A DNA stretch of 64,000 nucleotides from Gloeotrichia echinulata CP02 (GTDB lineage: Bacteria; Cyanobacteriota; Cyanobacteriia; Cyanobacteriales; Nostocaceae). The notes beneath the pieces were generated by a model, which saw nothing but the letters and a program-made list of their open reading frames with translations, was not told the origin of the DNA and did no database searches. The position numbers and the translations under genes are program-made. The stretch spans positions 6,330,001-6,394,000 of the forward strand of contig CP051187.1 in NCBI GenBank assembly GCA_038087035.1. Reading direction: 5' to 3'. Positions 50,496 to 59,025 of this stretch are shown here, in pieces; positions within the stretch are counted from its first letter, which is position 1; each line of letters begins with the position of its first letter.

Positions 50496-51113
50496 ATGAC
50501 TCAATCACTAGCCAAATCAATTACCTTCGATGATTTTATTGAATGGTATCCAGAAAAATCACGAGTACGTTATGAATTGCATGATGGCATAATTATTGAA
50601 ATGACCCCACCAAGTGGAGACCACGAACTTATTGTTGCGTTTTTAGCTGAAAAGATTACTTTGCAGTATGCGAATTTAAAATTACCTTATGGAATACCTA
50701 AAACAGCATTTATTAAACCGCAAAACAGAAATTCTGCCTACAATCCCGACATTTTATTATTGAATTTTGATAATCTGAAAAATGAACCGTTGTGGAAAAA
50801 GGAATCAACACTTACACAATCCGCATCAATTCCTTTAGTCGTTGAAATCGTCAGCACAAATTGGCACGATGATTATCATGATAAGTTTGCAGTTTATGAA
50901 AAAATGGGAATTCTTGAATATTGGATTGTTGATTATGCAGCACTAGGAGGTAGGAAATTTATTGGCAATCCTAAATTGCCGACATTTTTTGTATGTGAAT
51001 TAGTCGATGGGGAGTATCAGATGAAAGAGTTTCGCGGTAATAGTCTGATTGAATCACCGCTTTTTCCCCAATTAAATATTACAGTACAGCAAGTGTTTGA
51101 GGTTATTTTATAA
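50496..51113 (+). CDS. Uma2 family endonuclease-like protein (DUF820)
   Basis: A 205-residue protein of the Uma2 family, abundant in cyanobacteria. It shows the N-terminal TFDDFIEWYPEKSRVRYELH, DGIIIEMTPPSGDHELIVAF, YNPDILLLNFDN and LVVEIVSTNWHDDYHDKFAV followed by YEKMGILEYWIVDY, giving a PD-(D/E)xK-type active site (PDI ... VEI). The biological function is not established. It is preceded at 33 bp by the response regulator and followed at 5 bp by the EVE gene. Confidence 0.88.
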   Translation: MTQSLAKSITFDDFIEWYPEKSRVRYELHDGIIIEMTPPSGDHELIVAFLAEKITLQYANLKLPYGIPKTAFIKPQNRNSAYNPDILLLNFDNLKNEPLWKKESTLTQSASIPLVVEIVSTNWHDDYHDKFAVYEKMGILEYWIVDYAALGGRKFIGNPKLPTFFVCELVDGEYQMKEFRGNSLIESPLFPQLNITVQQVFEVIL

Positions 51114-51118
51114 ATTCA

Positions 51119-51574
51119 ATGAATTATTGGTTGATGAAATCTGAACCGGAAGTCTATAGCATCGTTGACCTGGAACAAGATGGTGAGACTATTTGGGATG
51201 GTGTTCGCAATTATCAGGCTCGCAATTTTCTGCGTCAAATGCAGTTGGGCGATTTAGTTTTTTTCTATCATTCTAATACTAACCCGCCGGTGATTGCTGG
51301 GTTGACGCGTGTGGTGAAATCAGATATTTCTGACCCTACGCAATTTGACCCGACAAGTAAATATTATGATCCTAAATCAAGTCCCCAATCGCCTCGCTGG
51401 CACACGGTTGTGGTAGAATTTGTTGAGGTGTTCTCTCATCCTATCGCTTTATCAATACTTAGGGAGAAGTTTAGCCCGGAGGAGTTATTGGTGGTTAAGC
51501 AAGGTAATCGCTTATCCGTGATACCTGTTTTAGAATCTGTGGCGACAAAAATTTTAGCAATGAAAGATTTTTAG
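51119..51574 (+). CDS. EVE-domain protein
   Basis: A 151-residue protein spanning one EVE (PUA-like) domain: MNYWLMKSEPEVYSIVDLEQ, TIWDGVRNYQARNFLRQMQL, LGDLVFFYHSN, and a WHTVVVEFVEVF strand. EVE domains bind modified bases or RNA; a bacterial role is not settled, though they occur in defence contexts. It lies 5 bp after the Uma2 gene and may be co-transcribed. Confidence 0.92.
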   Translation: MNYWLMKSEPEVYSIVDLEQDGETIWDGVRNYQARNFLRQMQLGDLVFFYHSNTNPPVIAGLTRVVKSDISDPTQFDPTSKYYDPKSSPQSPRWHTVVVEFVEVFSHPIALSILREKFSPEELLVVKQGNRLSVIPVLESVATKILAMKDF

Positions 51575-51815
51575 CTGTTTTTGTCTGGTGCGTTACAAAA
51601 TTAAACATTCGAGCAATTTTTAGTTATCAACTACAGGACTTACGCACAACTAACGGAGAAATGAACAACATTCGCGTAGCGTCTGTCTTTGACACGCACT
51701 CGCGTTCGTAGAGAAGGAAAGAGAGTTTGAGAGATATTTTGCGTTTGAGAAGCAGCGCACCCTGAAATGATGCAGGCACTGCTAAAAAAGATGGTTTAAT
51801 TCTGGAAGGTGAACT

Positions 51816-51925
51816 ACTAGTCTGTCAATTTTGTTTTGAGGGATTTTTGGTAGTGTGAGCGTCTCGCTCACGCGGGCAAGATGCCCGCACTACAGTCCAT
51901 CATTTTTATCTTGACAGAGTACTAG
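51816..51925. mobile_element. Fourth copy of the 105-bp palindromic MITE-like element
   Basis: The interior matches the three tandem copies at 24511-24829, with terminal repeats (AGTCTGTCAA ... TTGACAGAGTACT). It ends 6 bp before the stop codon of the minus-strand gene at 51931. The rest of the 51575-51815 gap holds fragments of GCGTAGCG-type repeats and no gene. Confidence 0.88.
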
Positions 51926-51930
51926 TGGGT

Positions 51931-52614
51931 CTAAGCAGCTGGAGCAAAAACTCCTGGTGGAATGGGCACAAGCTGGGGAGTTGACAAGCAAATTCCCTGT
52001 CTGTACCAAACGCCTTCCACCTCGAACGCCTCAAATTGGGTTGTGAGAATAGCCCAGGCTCGTTCGTTGAGTCCAGCAGCGTAAGTCCATGTGAATCTTC
52101 CCTGGGTCTGGAGTCGTTTTTCCAGTTCTGCTAAATCTTCCGGTAGCCAAAATTGGCTCATTACCCTTTGAGTGGCAATTTCTGGTGGTGTCTCCAACAT
52201 GTCAGCCATTGGCTGGTTGACAATGATTTGCTTACGGTTATCTTGTCTGACAATACTCACCGGGCGATCATTGTCTGCGGCTGCAACCATGCGGCATAAC
52301 AAATCTACTGGTAAATGCAACTGGCTGCAAAAGACTGAACCGGAAGTACTCAAGATACGTTCGGCTGTTTGAGAAGCTGTTGGCATTTGGCTAGATGCCA
52401 TCCACCCAAAAAACTCAATTGGGTGTTTGCAGCCTCTCCATCCTATCCGTACTTTACCATTGATTTTTGACGCTGTTTCACTGAGAGCATCTCCGTAGCT
52501 TTGGGCTATCTGTGTAGCATCTCGCTTTGTCGGGGCAAGGATAGAAATCCCCTCAAAGGAGATTTTATAGTTCCAGCCCGGTAGGTTTAGGGTTTTGAGA
52601 ATGCTTACACTCAT
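51931..52614 (-). CDS. Hypothetical protein, distal gene of an overlapping pair
   Basis: A 227-residue protein not assigned with confidence. Residues from about 80 to the end show a PAS-like alternation (LLCRMVAAADNDRPVSIVRQ, IIVNQPMADMLETPPEI, RFTWTYAAGLNERAWAILTT), which may be a divergent PAS domain. The first 70 residues (LPGWNYKISFEGISILAPTK) are unlike known domains. The start is ATG at 52614 or GTG at 52626; both overlap the end of the upstream gene by about 50-62 bp in another frame. Confidence 0.62.
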   Translation of the reverse strand: MSVSILKTLNLPGWNYKISFEGISILAPTKRDATQIAQSYGDALSETASKINGKVRIGWRGCKHPIEFFGWMASSQMPTASQTAERILSTSGSVFCSQLHLPVDLLCRMVAAADNDRPVSIVRQDNRKQIIVNQPMADMLETPPEIATQRVMSQFWLPEDLAELEKRLQTQGRFTWTYAAGLNERAWAILTTQFEAFEVEGVWYRQGICLSTPQLVPIPPGVFAPAA

Positions 52615-53050
52615 CTTCTTTGACACCTCCAGAATCTCTATATACTTTTACACTCATGAATTCACTCAACACGGAAAATTTTAAAGTTTTTTGCCAAATT
52701 ATTTTTCGCTCCTCTTCGGGAATGGCTAACGCCGATGTGATAATGGCAAAGTCCCCTGGTGTCGGTAGCACTTCCCCATCGGCTAGGGCTTGCAAATTTT
52801 TGACACCACAACGTTTGAGTTTGCTCATGTTAGCTTTGACTAAATCAGCAATTGTTTCTGGGGATTTTGGTTGAGGAATTGACGAGTGAGAACCTGTTCT
52901 TTTAGCTATCCATTCACGGGTGATCTCTTCTAATGCGTCACTTTGGGATATCCCTTCACGGGCGCAGATGCTTTTGAATTCTCGCGCTAACTCTACCGGA
53001 ATATAGCCGCTAACCTGCTTATATTCGTTAGAACGCCTTCTGTCGGTCAT
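52565..53050 (-). CDS. Ribbon-helix-helix-like DNA-binding protein
   Basis: A 161-residue protein. The N-terminus YKQVSGYIPVELAREFKSIC and AREGISQSDALEEITREWI resembles a ribbon-helix-helix (CopG-like) unit. A second helical part (ADLVKANMSKLKRCGVKNLQ, LADGEVLPTPGDFAIITSAL) could be a HTH. It overlaps the next gene on the same strand by about 50 bp, which implies coupled translation. Likely a regulator controlling the pair; targets unknown. Confidence 0.62.
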   Translation of the reverse strand: MTDRRRSNEYKQVSGYIPVELAREFKSICAREGISQSDALEEITREWIAKRTGSHSSIPQPKSPETIADLVKANMSKLKRCGVKNLQALADGEVLPTPGDFAIITSALAIPEEERKIIWQKTLKFSVLSEFMSVKVYRDSGGVKEDECKHSQNPKPTGLEL

Positions 53051-53362
53051 ATTTTAGATGTGGGATTTCTGAGTAATTTGTTGTTCTCTTCTCTATTTTC
53101 TCTCATGACATCTGGAGATCAAGACATTTTGTGTAAACTTTAAATGACATTTTGGCATACAAAAATGACAAGCTGGGTAAAAGGTGACGATAAAACACGA
53201 AGTCATATTAGTTAATACAGTAGGACTTAGACGTTATCCGGTAAATTTACTAGGAGTTAGGGTAGACATGGCGAAGCTATCACCAGGCAATACTGGGTAG
53301 GTTTTGCCCAAAAATCAAGTAGGACTCACCGTGCCTAATCTCAGTAACTATTTTTTAATTTT

Positions 53363-54364
53363 ATGTCCCAGTTATCGCTCCACAAAGACTCTACCGCTCT
53401 TGCGCCTATGCAGGATGTGACAAACCTCTGGTTTATGAAAGTCATTGCCCACTACGGTAGTCCTGACTACTTCTTCACCGAGTATTTCCGCGTCAATGAG
53501 ACCTCACGGCTCAATCGTAGCATTCTGGCTGCAATCACCGAAAACGACACGGGTCGCCCCGTTTTTGCCCAAATGATTGGCGAAAGCATTCCCGACTTAG
53601 TAAGAACAGCACAGGAACTCTGCCGCTATAATATCGCTGGAGTTGATTTAAACATGGGCTGTCCAGCACCGAGAATCTATCGCAAAAATGTTGGGGGTGG
53701 ATTGCTGCGCTCACCAGAAACAGTCGATCTGATTTTGGCTTCACTGCGACAAGCAGTCAACGACCGACCTTTGACCGTCAAGATGCGCCTAGGTTTTGAA
53801 AATACAGATACTTTTTACCAAATTCTCGATATAATTAATCGCCACAGCATTGATTTGCTCTCTTTGCATGGTCGCACGGTCAAAGATATGTACCACGGAG
53901 CAGTGAAATATGATTTGATTGCTGAAGCGGTTAGACGGGTTGATTGTCCAGTACTTGCCAATGGCAATATCGACTCAGCGACAACTGCACTATCAGTGCT
54001 TGGACAAACAGGCGCAGCGGGTGTGATGGTGGGACGCTGGGCGATTGGGAATCCTTGGATTTTTCATCAAATTCGGCAAGCTTTGCGAGGAGAGCCGATT
54101 ACACCCGTTCCTTTGGTGGAGGTACGCAACTATATTGAGCGTTTATGGCAGACCCCCACAGCACCAACTATGCCAGAGCGAGCGCGTGTAGGCTACCTCA
54201 AAATGTTCCTCAATTACATTGCTCTGAGTGTTGATGCCCAAGGGCATTTCCTGCGACTGATGCGACAGACCCAGACTGAGGTAGAATTGTTTAAGGTCTG
54301 CGATCGCTTTCTCTTAGCTGAGGAGACGAAAACTTTAGCCCTAGCACCCTACCAAGGCGTGTAA
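53363..54364 (+). CDS. tRNA-dihydrouridine synthase
   Basis: A 333-residue FMN enzyme that reduces uridine to dihydrouridine in tRNA. Motifs are LAPMQDVTNLWF, PVFAQMIGE, VDLNMGCPAPRIYRKNVGGG with the catalytic cysteine C100, VKMRLGF, LLSLHGRTVKDMYHG, VLANGNIDS and GVMVGRWAIGNPWIF. Its C-terminal helical domain is of the DusB/C type, and the class cannot be decided. The preceding 310-bp gap shows no gene. Confidence 0.94.
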   Translation: MSQLSLHKDSTALAPMQDVTNLWFMKVIAHYGSPDYFFTEYFRVNETSRLNRSILAAITENDTGRPVFAQMIGESIPDLVRTAQELCRYNIAGVDLNMGCPAPRIYRKNVGGGLLRSPETVDLILASLRQAVNDRPLTVKMRLGFENTDTFYQILDIINRHSIDLLSLHGRTVKDMYHGAVKYDLIAEAVRRVDCPVLANGNIDSATTALSVLGQTGAAGVMVGRWAIGNPWIFHQIRQALRGEPITPVPLVEVRNYIERLWQTPTAPTMPERARVGYLKMFLNYIALSVDAQGHFLRLMRQTQTEVELFKVCDRFLLAEETKTLALAPYQGV

Positions 54365-54416
54365 CTATGGCAACTATTCCCCTCTTGACCCTTGACCCTT
54401 GACCCTTGACCCTTGC

Positions 54417-55058
54417 CTATTGCGCCTCCCGAAGCAAATCGCACACTTCTTTATCAGTGGTTTGCGAAAAGTCTTCATACCAGGCACCGATTGCATACAT
54501 TGACTCTGGCGTTGTCAAAGATAATACTTTTTCTACTTCTGGTTGTAACTCATCGCAGGTTGTCGGCGATGCGACCGGAACGGCGACAATAATGGCTTTG
54601 GGCTGCTGTTGTCGCAATACAGCAATGGCAGCACGCATGGTCGAGCCAGTGGCAATACCGTCATCGACTAAAAGAATAGTGCGATTTTTTACTTCTGGTG
54701 GAGGGCGATCGCCGCGATAGACGCGATCGCGACGTTGCAATTCTTGTAATTCATCTGCAGCAACTTCTTCAATTCGCTGCTGAGATATGTGTAAGGAATT
54801 GACAATATCCTCATTCAGTATGCGAATACCTCCTGAGGCGATCGCTCCCATTGCGAGTTCTTTGTGGCCAGGTACGCCGAGTTTTCTAACTAAACAGATA
54901 TCCAGTGGTGCATTTAATAATTTTGCCACTTCAAATGCCACGGGTACACCACCACGGGGTAAACCTAAAACCAACAGATCTGGATGGTTAGCATAAGCAG
55001 TTAGTTGTCGTCCTAACATCTGACCTGCTTCAATGCGATTGCGGAAGATTATTGGCAT
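54417..55058 (-). CDS. Phosphoribosyltransferase family protein
   Basis: A 213-residue protein with the PRPP-binding motif ILLVDDGIATGSTMRAAIAV. The N-terminal part has LVLGLPRGGVPVAFEVAKLL and DICLVRKLGVPGHKELAMGA, typical of a PRTase group encoded with dienelactone hydrolase-like proteins. ATG at 55058 is preferred over GTG at 55067. The substrate is unknown. Heptamer repeats (CCCTTGA) lie just before its stop codon at 54386-54415. Confidence 0.88.
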   Translation of the reverse strand: MPIIFRNRIEAGQMLGRQLTAYANHPDLLVLGLPRGGVPVAFEVAKLLNAPLDICLVRKLGVPGHKELAMGAIASGGIRILNEDIVNSLHISQQRIEEVAADELQELQRRDRVYRGDRPPPEVKNRTILLVDDGIATGSTMRAAIAVLRQQQPKAIIVAVPVASPTTCDELQPEVEKVLSLTTPESMYAIGAWYEDFSQTTDKEVCDLLREAQ

Positions 55059-55348
55059 GATGATCACCAGCCTTGGGTGAAATAGACGCCCACAAGGGGA
55101 GCTAGGGCAATCTTGATCTATCTTTAGGTGAGACTGCTACTTTGAGGAACTGATGAAGGTTTCAAACTCCTGTCTTCATAATATATCCATTTGAGCAAAA
55201 ACTTCACAGGAGTGTGGCAGCCCAAAGGCATGTACTTGAGGGCGATCGCTATGTGGGAACCAAAGCTAAAATCACCCTGAAGGCTTAAGTGGCACTATTT
55301 TATCGAGATTTCGTCCCAATTTCCCAATAGCTATGGGATATAAATTAG

Positions 55349-55771
55349 ATGGTTCAAAAAGGCAACAAAGTATTTAAACAGTCTGGGGTAATTCCTTATA
55401 GAGTTCAAAACGGTCAAATCGAAGTTTTGTTGATTACCACCCGTGATGGTCAAGATTGGGTAATTCCCAAAGGAGGGATCTGTAATGGTATGAGTCCACC
55501 TGAGTCAGCAGCAAAAGAAGCCTGGGAAGAAGCTGGTGTGATTGGACAAGTAGAGGGTCATGAACTTGGTACTTACAAGTATCGCAAAAAAGGCAAAACT
55601 TACTGTGTGAAGATATATTTGTTACCAGTTGAGACATTGAGTCAAGATTATCCAGAAGCCAGTGAAAGAGAGCGTCAGTGGCTAGATGTTACTAAAGCCA
55701 TTAGCCAGATTAAAACAAATTCACTCAAACGAATTCTCGAGGGTTTTTTGGCCTCGAACGATTATCTGTAG
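55349..55771 (+). CDS. NUDIX hydrolase
   Basis: A 140-residue NUDIX protein. The box GMSPPESAAKEAWEEAGVIG retains the KE-x-x-EE metal ligands, with Met in the position of the first Glu, as in some polyphosphate/diadenosine-type members. The N-terminal QSGVIPYRVQNGQIEVLLIT and the strand WVIPKGG are typical. The substrate is unknown. It stands alone and is followed by family B dispersed repeat. Confidence 0.9.
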   Translation: MVQKGNKVFKQSGVIPYRVQNGQIEVLLITTRDGQDWVIPKGGICNGMSPPESAAKEAWEEAGVIGQVEGHELGTYKYRKKGKTYCVKIYLLPVETLSQDYPEASERERQWLDVTKAISQIKTNSLKRILEGFLASNDYL

Positions 55772-55852
55772 GAGCGCAAGGCCTTGCAATCTGTAGGGGC
55801 GCAAGGCCTTGCGCCCCTACCCTATCTGTCCCATTCTTTTTTCAAATTGGGA
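55768..55852. repeat. Palindromic dispersed repeat, family B copy 2 (partial internal duplication)
   Basis: The left part contains GTAGGAGCGCAAGGCCTTGC, then a full GTAGGGGCGCAAGGCCTTGC/GCCCCTAC palindrome and the family ending CCCATTCTTTTTTCAAATT. The element reaches to the end of the GH65 gene. Confidence 0.8.
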
Positions 55853-58114
55853 TTAATTGCGTAACAAAGATGACGCCATTAATTTCGCAGATGAAGTTGC
55901 TATTTGGTCTGTTGTTTGTTGCAAATCGAAGTCATACCACTCGTTGTGCCATTGCAGGCGAAATTTCAGCCGTGTCCAGTTGGGCGGTAATTTTGCACAG
56001 GCGACAGGTCCAAATTGCGTCATGCGGATACCGCCAAAGCCGAATACTACTGCTTGCCAAACTCCTCCCGCACTGGCTGCATGAATCCCTTCTTTGGCGT
56101 TGAGTCTGACATCCTCTAAGTCTACCAAGGCTGCTCGCAAAAAGTGGGTATATGCCTCGGTTGGTTGATTCAGGTCGCAAGCTAAAATGGCGTGAATTGC
56201 AGGTCCGAGTGAGGAACCATAGGTATGGTCGGTGCGCTGGCTATAATATTGCCAGTTGTTGTGCAATGTGTTATAATCATAATGCTGTCGGAGCAAGTAG
56301 AGCAGCATCAAGACATCTGGCTGTTTGAGGATTTGCTTTTTGCTTGTGGCTTCAATTCCCAACAGACCTTGGATTGATGTGGTACGTGGTTCGTAATCAG
56401 CAAGGTTGACATCTTCAAGCCCAAAGAAGCCTTCAAATTGTTCAATTAAACCTGAAGACTTGTCTTGGTTAACAAATAACCGCTCTTGGATTTCTGCCCA
56501 ATGGTGTAAACGCTCTGTGGTTAAGTGGAGTTGTTGCGCCAGTTCGGCTGACTTTTCGGGATAGGCTTGCTTGAGCCAGTCCCACAATGCTAAACTAGAT
56601 TGTAACTGCCACTGCACCATCACATTGGTGAAAGCGTTATTATCGACGCGATCATGATTTTCATCCGGACCAATTACGTCTTTGATATCGTAGCAATGGC
56701 GTTCTTGGTTCCACGTCACCCGGCTTTCCCAGAAAACAGCGGTATCTAGGATGATTTCCGCGCCATAATCCCGCATCCAATCATCATCTTCGGTGGTTTG
56801 CCAATAGTGCAAAACTGCATAAGCGACATCAGCGGTAATATGCACTTCTAGATCACCGCACCAGATTCTAACTAACTCGCCATTGGCATCTGGTACCCAG
56901 CGGGGAGTAACTTCATCGCCAGTATTAGCACTTTCCCAGGCAAACATAGCCCCTTGATAACCAGCTTCTTGGGCTTTGCGTCTAGCACCTGGTAAGGTGT
57001 GGTAACGGTAGGTAAGCAAGTTACGCGCCAAATCAGGTTGAGTGCAGGTGAGCAAAGGGAGAATAAAAATTTCTGTATCCCAGAAGATGTGTCCGCGATA
57101 GGCAAAACCAGAGAGGGTTTTGGGCGGAATACTCACTTTATCATCGTGACGTGGTGCTACAGCCAGTAATTGAAACAGATTGTAGCGGACACTCAATTGT
57201 GCGTGGCGATCGCCTTCAATTATAATATCACTGTTTTGCCAAACCTGATCCCATGCGGTAATGTGGGCGGCTAACAAAGTTGTGTATCGGGGTTCATCGG
57301 CTAGCCTTTGTAAAGCTGCGGCGATGGGGATTTGTGATTCTCGTGAAGTAAACATGGTGACAATCTTTTCTATAGCCACCGTTTTTCCTGGTGTTGATTG
57401 GAAGGTGGTTTGTAAGGTTGGGGAACTATCAGCATTCTGGAGGCTTACGAGTGGAGCATCTTCACCCTCTACCACTAACTTAGCAGCCATCCCCAGTTTA
57501 ATTTCTGATCGGCGAGTTTGATTATACAGCCAGATAATTTTATCTACGCCACCTTGGTTTAGGGTTTTCCAATGTTTGACCCTATTAGTGTCCGGTTCCG
57601 GTTCAAAGCCTAGTTTGACAGAGATTTCTCCTGCAAAATCTATAGATGTAATCTGACAGCGAATCGCGAGTACATGTTGATCTGCTAGACTAGCGAAACG
57701 CTCAAAGTGGAAATCGAGGGTATGACCTTGAGGCGATCGCCAGCGGACATCACGACTAAGTATACCCAAACGCAGGTCTAATCGGCGTTCATAGTTGAGG
57801 ATTTCACCACTATCCATACTAAAGCGATCGCCTGCCACTTGCACCACCAATGGTAGCCAGCTAGGACAATTGACAAGTTCAGTATGGGCAATTGTCACAT
57901 CATCATACACACCATTAATTAGTGTTGCGGCAAAATCATCAGGATATCCTTCCTCAAAACTACCCCGCGTTCCTAAATAACCATTACTCAGGGTAAAAAC
58001 AGTTTCTTGATGGTGTAACTCCTGGGGATTAAATTTTGTTTCAATAATGTTCCAGTCATTTGCTGTAATCAATTCCTGATTTTGTTGATAATTGTGAACA
58101 GATAGATTAACCAT
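55853..58114 (-). CDS. Glycoside hydrolase family 65 phosphorylase (maltose/trehalose/kojibiose-type)
   Basis: A 753-residue GH65 enzyme with N-terminal beta-sandwich (ETVFTLSNGYLGTRGSFEEG), helical linker and alpha/alpha-barrel. The general acid is E485 in VIGPDENHDRVDNN; other landmarks are FAYRGHIFWDTEIF, RYHTLPGARRKAQEAGYQGA and GIHAASAGGVWQAVVFGFGG. GH65 enzymes split alpha-glucosides such as maltose, trehalose or kojibiose with phosphate to release beta-glucose 1-phosphate. The specific disaccharide cannot be told from these motifs. The usual partner, beta-phosphoglucomutase, is not adjacent. Confidence 0.93.
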   Translation of the reverse strand: MVNLSVHNYQQNQELITANDWNIIETKFNPQELHHQETVFTLSNGYLGTRGSFEEGYPDDFAATLINGVYDDVTIAHTELVNCPSWLPLVVQVAGDRFSMDSGEILNYERRLDLRLGILSRDVRWRSPQGHTLDFHFERFASLADQHVLAIRCQITSIDFAGEISVKLGFEPEPDTNRVKHWKTLNQGGVDKIIWLYNQTRRSEIKLGMAAKLVVEGEDAPLVSLQNADSSPTLQTTFQSTPGKTVAIEKIVTMFTSRESQIPIAAALQRLADEPRYTTLLAAHITAWDQVWQNSDIIIEGDRHAQLSVRYNLFQLLAVAPRHDDKVSIPPKTLSGFAYRGHIFWDTEIFILPLLTCTQPDLARNLLTYRYHTLPGARRKAQEAGYQGAMFAWESANTGDEVTPRWVPDANGELVRIWCGDLEVHITADVAYAVLHYWQTTEDDDWMRDYGAEIILDTAVFWESRVTWNQERHCYDIKDVIGPDENHDRVDNNAFTNVMVQWQLQSSLALWDWLKQAYPEKSAELAQQLHLTTERLHHWAEIQERLFVNQDKSSGLIEQFEGFFGLEDVNLADYEPRTTSIQGLLGIEATSKKQILKQPDVLMLLYLLRQHYDYNTLHNNWQYYSQRTDHTYGSSLGPAIHAILACDLNQPTEAYTHFLRAALVDLEDVRLNAKEGIHAASAGGVWQAVVFGFGGIRMTQFGPVACAKLPPNWTRLKFRLQWHNEWYDFDLQQTTDQIATSSAKLMASSLLRN

Positions 58115-58437
58115 GAGTAATTTAACCTCTGACGCTTGAGGGTTGACGGTGGATGCTTGAGGCTTGACTATTGCTAACTGCGGCTATTAATGGTGGAAAT
58201 CGGCAGTTTTTGCTTGGCGTTATTATCGAGAGTTTGATTTAGTTTGCATAACAAACTCTGGTGTTGTATTTAACAGGGAATTTTCGGATTTAATCCCTCT
58301 TGAGTTAGATTTTATTAAAACACATTTTATTAAGAATGGAACAAAGAAGAGGTATATTTATTTTGTTTATTTTGTTTATTTGAGCTAAAAATAGTTAAAT
58401 TTTTGACAAATGACTCCTGAACCGCCGACTTATAGCA

Positions 58438-58502
58438 GGGGACACAACGACCGCTCAGTGCATCGCTGGGGACACAACGACCGCTCAGTGCATCGCTGGG
58501 GA
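58438..58502. repeat. 30-bp tandem repeat, two copies
   Basis: A 30-bp unit starting GGGGACACAACGACCGC and ending in CATCGCT occurs twice from 58438, followed by GGGGACTGGG. A relative is at 6949-6981. The gap 58115-59025 otherwise holds heptamers (58133-58170), family B, a MITE and a pseudogene. Confidence 0.7.
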
Positions 58503-58571
58503 CTGGGTTAGAAGTCTGATTGTGTCTAGGTTTTATCATCAGTTAATGTCCTAAGCACTTTGGCGGTTGCT

Positions 58572-58661
58572 ATACCAATTCAAAAAATCTTTGCAAAACA
58601 TCGATAATCTGTAGGGGATCTAGGCCTAGATCCCCTACCCTATCTGTCCCATTCTTTTTTC
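58572..58661. repeat. Palindromic dispersed repeat, family B copy 3 with altered stem
   Basis: The flanks match the other copies (TACCAATTCAAAAAATC, CCCTATCTGTCCCATTC), but the palindrome reads GGGGATCTAGGCCTAGATCC instead of GGGGCGCAAGGCCTTGCGCC. Both arms changed together, keeping the stem. The usual right end is cut by the adjacent MITE. Confidence 0.85.
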
Positions 58662-58787
58662 GGCGTTGCTGATTAATGGGATGATTTTTGTCTCACGCAT
58701 TCTCTACGTTCGCGGAGCGTCTCGTAGGGAAGAGGAAGAGTTTTCAAAGTTGAATTTAACGATTTTATCCCGCAATTATGCAACGCC
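58662..58787. mobile_element. 126-bp MITE-like element
   Basis: Begins GGCGTTGCTGATTAATGGG and ends as the inverted GGCGTTGCATAATTGCGGG, giving terminal inverted repeats of about 20 bp with mismatches. The interior has GTTCGCGGAGCGTCTCGTAG, a frequent cyanobacterial palindrome. No ORF. It abuts family B copy 3 and cuts the receiver-domain remnant on the other side. Confidence 0.7.
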
Positions 58788-58969
58788 AAAAGTCTTTCTG
58801 TGAACAGGATATCACAATCACTCACCACAGCTAAAGCATCCTTGGCCGATTCTGCTGGCAAAATTATATAAGTGATATCTGAATTGGCATTTAGATAATA
58901 CCGATATCCTTCCTAATTAATTGGTAAATTATCAACGATGAGGATTGTGTATTGGCGTTGGGTTAGCAT
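58788..58969 (-). pseudogene. Broken receiver-domain gene (response regulator remnant)
   Basis: From ATG at 58969 the frame reads MLTQRQYTILIVDNLPIN, a TAG stop, then in the same frame EGYRYYLNANSDITYIIL and PAESAKDALAVVSDCDI. This is the first half of a CheY-like receiver domain as found at the C-terminus of cyanobacterial hybrid kinases. It has one internal stop, lacks the phosphorylation half, and ends in the adjacent MITE. Confidence 0.65.
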
Positions 58970-59025
58970 AAGCTCGGTTCAAGCTAAACTAAATATTGAC
59001 CTTTACCCCCTGCACAATACTGTCC

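Noticed and set aside
54406..54720. 104-codon plus-strand ORF opposite the phosphoribosyltransferase gene
   Set aside because: Antisense of a conserved PRPP-binding protein, without own motifs.
58330..58539. Minus-strand ORF with repeated VPSDALSGRC
   Set aside because: Produced by the duplicated 30-bp dispersed repeat, not a gene.
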